Part shown: in pieces, positions 59,890 to 64,000 of the stretch
Position numbering within the stretch: position 1 is the first letter of the stretch
How the letters are laid out: each line of letters starts with the position of its first letter
NCBI GenBank assembly: GCA_019022495.1
Contig: JAFEKR010000014.1
Location: forward strand, 310,001 to 374,000
Reading direction: 5' to 3'
DNA: 64,000 nt
DNA from: Epichloe hybrida
Taxonomy: Eukaryota > Ascomycota > Sordariomycetes > Hypocreales > Clavicipitaceae
Notes under the pieces: model-generated
Told to the model about the DNA's origin: nothing
The model's input: only the letters and a program-made list of their open reading frames with translations
Database searches by the model: none
Made by a program: the position numbers and the translations under genes

Positions 59890-60407
59890 GTTAGGAGCGC
59901 AGAGGTCAAAGATAGGATGTTTATCGAAGCGGGTCTTCGGAGAACCTTTAGGCCATGCGGATAATAAAGAGGCTAGCTAGCTACGAGATAGCTATATACT
60001 TATGAAGTAAGGTATTTATTAAAGACTACGCATATTATTAGTACTAGGTTAGAGATTAAAACCTTTATATACCTACCCCTAGCTAGTATTTATCTAGTAG
60101 TAACTATAATAGTCTTAGCTATTACTTTATTCTTAACCTTTTAGTGTAAGCTATAATAAATTAATCTCTCTTAACCTTTTTAAGGATATAAACTATTAGC
60201 TAGATTATTATATAGCTAACACTCTAAAGATCTATAAGAAACACGCTAGTACCTTATAATAATAAAGCTATAGATAATTAGGAAAATAAAGAACCCCTAT
60301 AATCTAGAACTATAGATAATAGGGTGTAATAAACGCTACTTAATCCTAATTTAGGTAAAGGTATAGATAATATAACTAAAGAAAAAAGGGTATTATAGTA
60401 ATACTCA
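59890..60407. other. unassigned stretch with a less AT-rich start
   Basis: The first about 70 bases (gttaggagcgcagaggtc and following) are GC-richer and keep CpG and CpA sites, unlike their surroundings. The rest is AT-rich without a recognisable domain. It may be the end of another element. Confidence 0.4.
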
Positions 60408-60590
60408 GAGGATTGTATTTAATTACAACTACAAATGTAATTGTGTAGTTGTAGTTGTAATAATTACAATTAATTACAACTACAACTACAATTACAATTA
60501 ATTACAAGATAGACTTTACAATTACAAATTAATTACAACTACAAGATAACAATTACAATTACAATTACATAATTACATGTAATTATTATA
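60408..60590. repeat. (AATTACAACTA)-type low-complexity repeat
   Basis: Irregular tandem copies of attacaact and its complement gtagttgtaat over about 180 bp. Confidence 0.8.
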
Positions 60591-60616
60591 GTAATAATAG
60601 TTAATAGTAAAAAGTA

Positions 60617-60761
60617 AGTAATAGTAATAGTAATAGTAATAGTAATAGTAATAGTAATAGTAATAGTAATAGTAATAGTAATAGTAATAGTAATAGTAAT
60701 AGTAATAGTAATAGTAATAGTAATAGTAATAGTAATAGTAATAGTAACAGTAATAGTAATA
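60617..60761. repeat. (AGTAAT)n hexanucleotide repeat, about 24 copies
   Basis: Almost perfect tandem repeat with one base change (agtaac) near the right end. Confidence 0.95.
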
Positions 60762-60794
60762 AATAAATTTCTATCTAAATAATTAAGTAAAAGC

Positions 60795-63700
60795 TTATAA
60801 GTCTAAATCACTATTAGAATGATTAGAGGACTCTAGATCTGATAAATCTTGGGGATTTTTAGGATCTAAGTCTTCTTCAAAGTTAGATGAATTTGACTCA
60901 AAGCTATGATAGTCAAATAGGTTAGTATATTGCTTAATATTAGCAATATTATCCTCCTTTAGCCAATTCTTTAATAGTAATAATTCCTTAATAATATGAT
61001 GTTTTAGTTTTGTTTGGCGCTTAGTAATAATATTTCCTCCCTAGTTAAACTAGCTTTCTATAGCACTAGAGGTAGCAGGAATTGCTAGGTATTTCCTAGC
61101 TAATATACTTAAAATAGGGAAAGATGTAATATTTCTTTCCCACCATTTAAATATATCTTCCTATAAATAGTTAGTAAGTGAAATGTATAATATAATATAT
61201 AAAAAGAGAAAACTTACCTTATTATCCATTAAATTAAGCCCTAAATAGCTAGAAATTTCGTTTTTTCTAGTCTTTTGTATAGCCTTATCCCTTTTATTTA
61301 TAAATAATCCTTTATAAAGCTTTATACCAGGTTTTGGCCTAGGATTATTAAAGGTTCTAGGTAAAGGATTAGAACCACTAATTTCTACTGAAAATTGGCT
61401 TTTCTGTGTTAGTTGTGGCCCTTCTAGGCCTTCTAAATTAGAAAGACTATCTATCTCTAAATCATTAAATTTAGAGATAAAATTCTGTTTTTCTTTAAAT
61501 AATATATAGGTTCTAAAAGAAGATTAGTAACTTAATATAGATATTATAAGTTTATAAGGTAAAATATAATACTTACTCTTTATATTCTTTTTGTAAATCT
61601 GAAAGAAGTAATTTAATCTTTGGTTATTTAACCATTAATCTCTTTTTAAATATAGCTAGATTTAGCCTAGGGTCTAATAACATTGCAAATAAATAAGGTT
61701 TATAAAAATTATAGTTACTTTCTATATCTTTAGGAAAGTAATTCTATAACTTTTGTAAACTAATATTTAAGTAATTAATAAAGACCTAGCTAAATGGAGC
61801 ATATAAATGTTTCTAAAGGTATATTAGTAATAATAAACACTAATTAAGTAATAGAAAGATATAACTTACATCATTTTTATAAGCAATTTAGTCTTCTTTT
61901 ATATTATTAAGATATTCATATATCCTAATAATAAAAATAGGGACTAACCCTAATGTATTATATTTTTGACTTTATAATATAATAGTAAGTTCATAAAAAA
62001 CCTCTAATATACTGCTTAAAGTTACTAAATCATCCCATTCTTAGGTTAAAGGCATAGCATCTTTTAAAGCAGCAATATTAGTATACTTATATAATAGATT
62101 AATAGCTCCTTTTAACTCTAAAGAAGTATTAATCATTAAATAAGTAGAGTTCCATCTTGTTTCATTTGCTAGTTAAAAAGTTAGTATAATATTATAATTA
62201 AATTAAATAGAAAACTAACTTACTAAGTAGAACTTTTGTAATATTATTATTTTTAGCTATAAGACTAAGTCTTTTAGCTTCTTTTAAAGCTTTAAGCCAT
62301 TTTTTATAAATTACTTGATTATTTTTAATAATAATAGCAATTCTTTTAAGCTTTCCTAGTAAACCTTATAAAAAGGTTAGTTAGTTAATAAATATAATAT
62401 TATAATTTGGTTTAACTTACCTTTAATAAAGGATTTAAATAGTTTTCCCTTAGGTTGATTTTTAATAGCTTGAAATTCTTCGATAGAATAATATAAATAT
62501 TCGCTATTTTTAAATTCCTCTAAATTCTCGGAGGAGGATGTCGAATTTATAAATTTTGTAATAATATCCTTAGCAACAATATTAAGGACATGTGCTATAC
62601 ATCAAATATCATGAAGTTCAATAATAATATTATTATAATTCTTATTAATATAAGAAGTTATAAATGTATTATTATTAGAACCATTATCTCTAGTAAAGCT
62701 TAAGAATACGTTAGCATATTAAAATTCATTATACTAAGTAGTAAACTTACCTTATAATATTCTTAGCTTCTAAATTATAGTTAAGAAGTAAGTTATTAAA
62801 GCATTTCTAAATATAAGCTCCACTATATGAGCTAGAGAGATATTCAAAGCCTGATTATATTAGCTTAATAACTTTATAAGTTTAAATATAAAAAGTAAAC
62901 TTACCTAAAAGCTTATATTTAAGCTTAAAATTAGGGTTAAGCTAACTAGCTAAAACTCCTAAATAAGATTTCAAATTAGTTGAGGTCTAAATATCTAATT
63001 AAATAGATATAGACCCTAGGTTTAATGTTTAGTAATTTAGCTAAGAAATAAGTTCCTTTTTAGAAGCATTATATAAAGAATAAACTCTTTATATAATACT
63101 TTTATAATTTAGTAAAGAAACCTTATTCTTATTGCTTAGATTTAATTAGCTTAGAGTTAATAGTAATAAAAGAAAATAAGTTACTTACCTAGAATAATAA
63201 GATAATAGTTCTTTAAAAGAGCTACTATCTATTACATTAAAAGCTAGGTTATTTTGTAATATAAACTTAATAACTAAAGTAATAGCTTTTTCTGGTAAAA
63301 ACTCTTCAGAAAGAGTATTATTTTGATGTCGTTTTTTCGAAATAAAGTTCGTTATAGAAGATTAATCATCTATTGTTACTATTTCTGTAATTTCAGGCAC
63401 TAAATATATATTAGATAATAGAATTATTATAAGAAAAAGAGTTTATAACTTACTAATAATCTTATTAGGTTCTTTTTCATTAGATAAAGAAGTAGTAATA
63501 TTTTTATGCTTAAATTTGTAGTGTTAAACCCTATTAGATGCTTAAAAACAATTAACTTTCGTTTTAAAGCTAAAAGAATAATTAGGTTAAGTACAATAGC
63601 CTATAACAACCCTATCCTTATTAGGAATTATCTTAGATAATTCAAAATTAAATAGGTTATAAGTATAGATATAGGCTCTTGTACTAAACACATAATTATC

Positions 63701-63800
63701 CTAATTTTCAGGGAGTTTTTCGTGAGAGCCTAAGTGGCTAGGTTCTGAGTTATTATTAGAAAGAGCAAAAGAAGAATCTAGGGTTAATTAGGTTATTTTA
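60795..63800 (-). pseudogene. hAT-family DNA transposase, decayed, with several introns
   Basis: On the minus strand the last exon (about 61,160 down to the TAA at 60,797-60,795) reads FKWWERNITSFPILSILARK, then YLAIPATSSAIES and GGNIITKRQTKLKHHIIKEL. This is the C-terminal dimerisation motif of hAT transposases. Two in-frame TAG codons (61,043-61,041 and 61,052-61,050) sit inside it, consistent with CAG-to-TAG or TGG-to-TAG changes. Upstream, a stretch near 62,580-62,625 reads HVLNIVAKDIITKF, and a region near 63,480-63,620 looks like a BED-type zinc finger. At least eight minus-strand GTAAGT-like donors (for example near 61,217, 62,417, 62,745, 62,901, 63,182) suggest multiple introns. Decay is milder than in the LTR elements. 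Terminal inverted repeats were not found. Confidence 0.7.
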
Positions 63801-64000
63801 AAGATAAATAAGGGTAGTTATAAGCTTATGATAAAAAGGGAATTATTCTTCAATAGTTTAAGAAAAAGGTAAAATAGATAAAAAGAGAGGATTTACTTGT
63901 ATTATATAGAAAAGTAAATCTAGAATAATTACAAATCTTAAATAAAATACCTATAGCTAGAATATTCTAAATTTGCTATCTATAGCTTAATTTGCCACTG

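Noticed and set aside
60617..60761. CRISPR-like regular repetition
   Set aside because: Contiguous hexamer with no spacers; a eukaryotic microsatellite.
40802..64000. Mitochondrial or bacterial origin for the AT-rich block
   Set aside because: It contains nuclear LTR retrotransposon and hAT domains with RIP-type changes, and joins directly to nuclear genes.

Overview
This window is from the nuclear genome of a filamentous ascomycete. Genes carry short introns (about 50-100 bp, one about 430 bp) with GT...AG borders and CTAAC/CTGAC-like branch sites. The protein families are typical of Pezizomycotina, and a large AT-rich block shows CpA-to-TpA decay like that left by repeat-induced point mutation (RIP). 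The proteins resemble Sordariomycetes, probably Hypocreales; I cannot name a species.

Bases 1 to about 38,150 are a normal-GC gene region with wide intergenic gaps. In order it holds: the 3' end of a Fun30/SMARCAD1-type SNF2 remodeler (+), a SANT/Myb-like protein (-), an Skt5/Chs4-type Sel1-repeat chitin synthase activator ending in a CaaX box (-), a class IV (yeast Chs3-type) chitin synthase (+), a Polo-like kinase (-), an OPA3-like mitochondrial protein (+), a hypothetical gene (+), a small membrane protein of a fungal DUF family (+), an Rtc3/SBDS-N-like protein with a hairpin in its first intron (+), and a 1530-residue NACHT-WD40 STAND/NLR protein (-). The predicted chitin synthase and its predicted activator lie about 5 kb apart and are divergently transcribed.

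At 39,070-40,801 there is a 5'-truncated RhoGEF (Dbl-homology) gene. It is cut inside its DH domain exactly where the sequence changes to AT-rich transposon DNA. From 40,802 to 64,000 I see no intact gene. The block holds a 5'-truncated Copia element (40,802-43,081), a large foldback repeat (43,082-44,821, resumed at 58,769), and a second Copia (44,822-58,763) inserted into the foldback with a perfect GTTAA target duplication. That second Copia is itself split by a Ty3/Gypsy chromovirus-like element with 217-bp LTRs (46,760-53,961). Beyond it are a 100-bp minisatellite, an inverted Copia end, low-complexity repeats, and a decayed hAT transposase on the minus strand (60,795-63,800).

Paired copies inside the block differ mostly by C/T changes at CpA and G/A changes at TpG, and all long reading frames are riddled with TAA/TAG. 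The block is therefore best read as a dead, RIP-mutated transposon graveyard that bit into a RhoGEF gene and sits next to an NLR-type gene.
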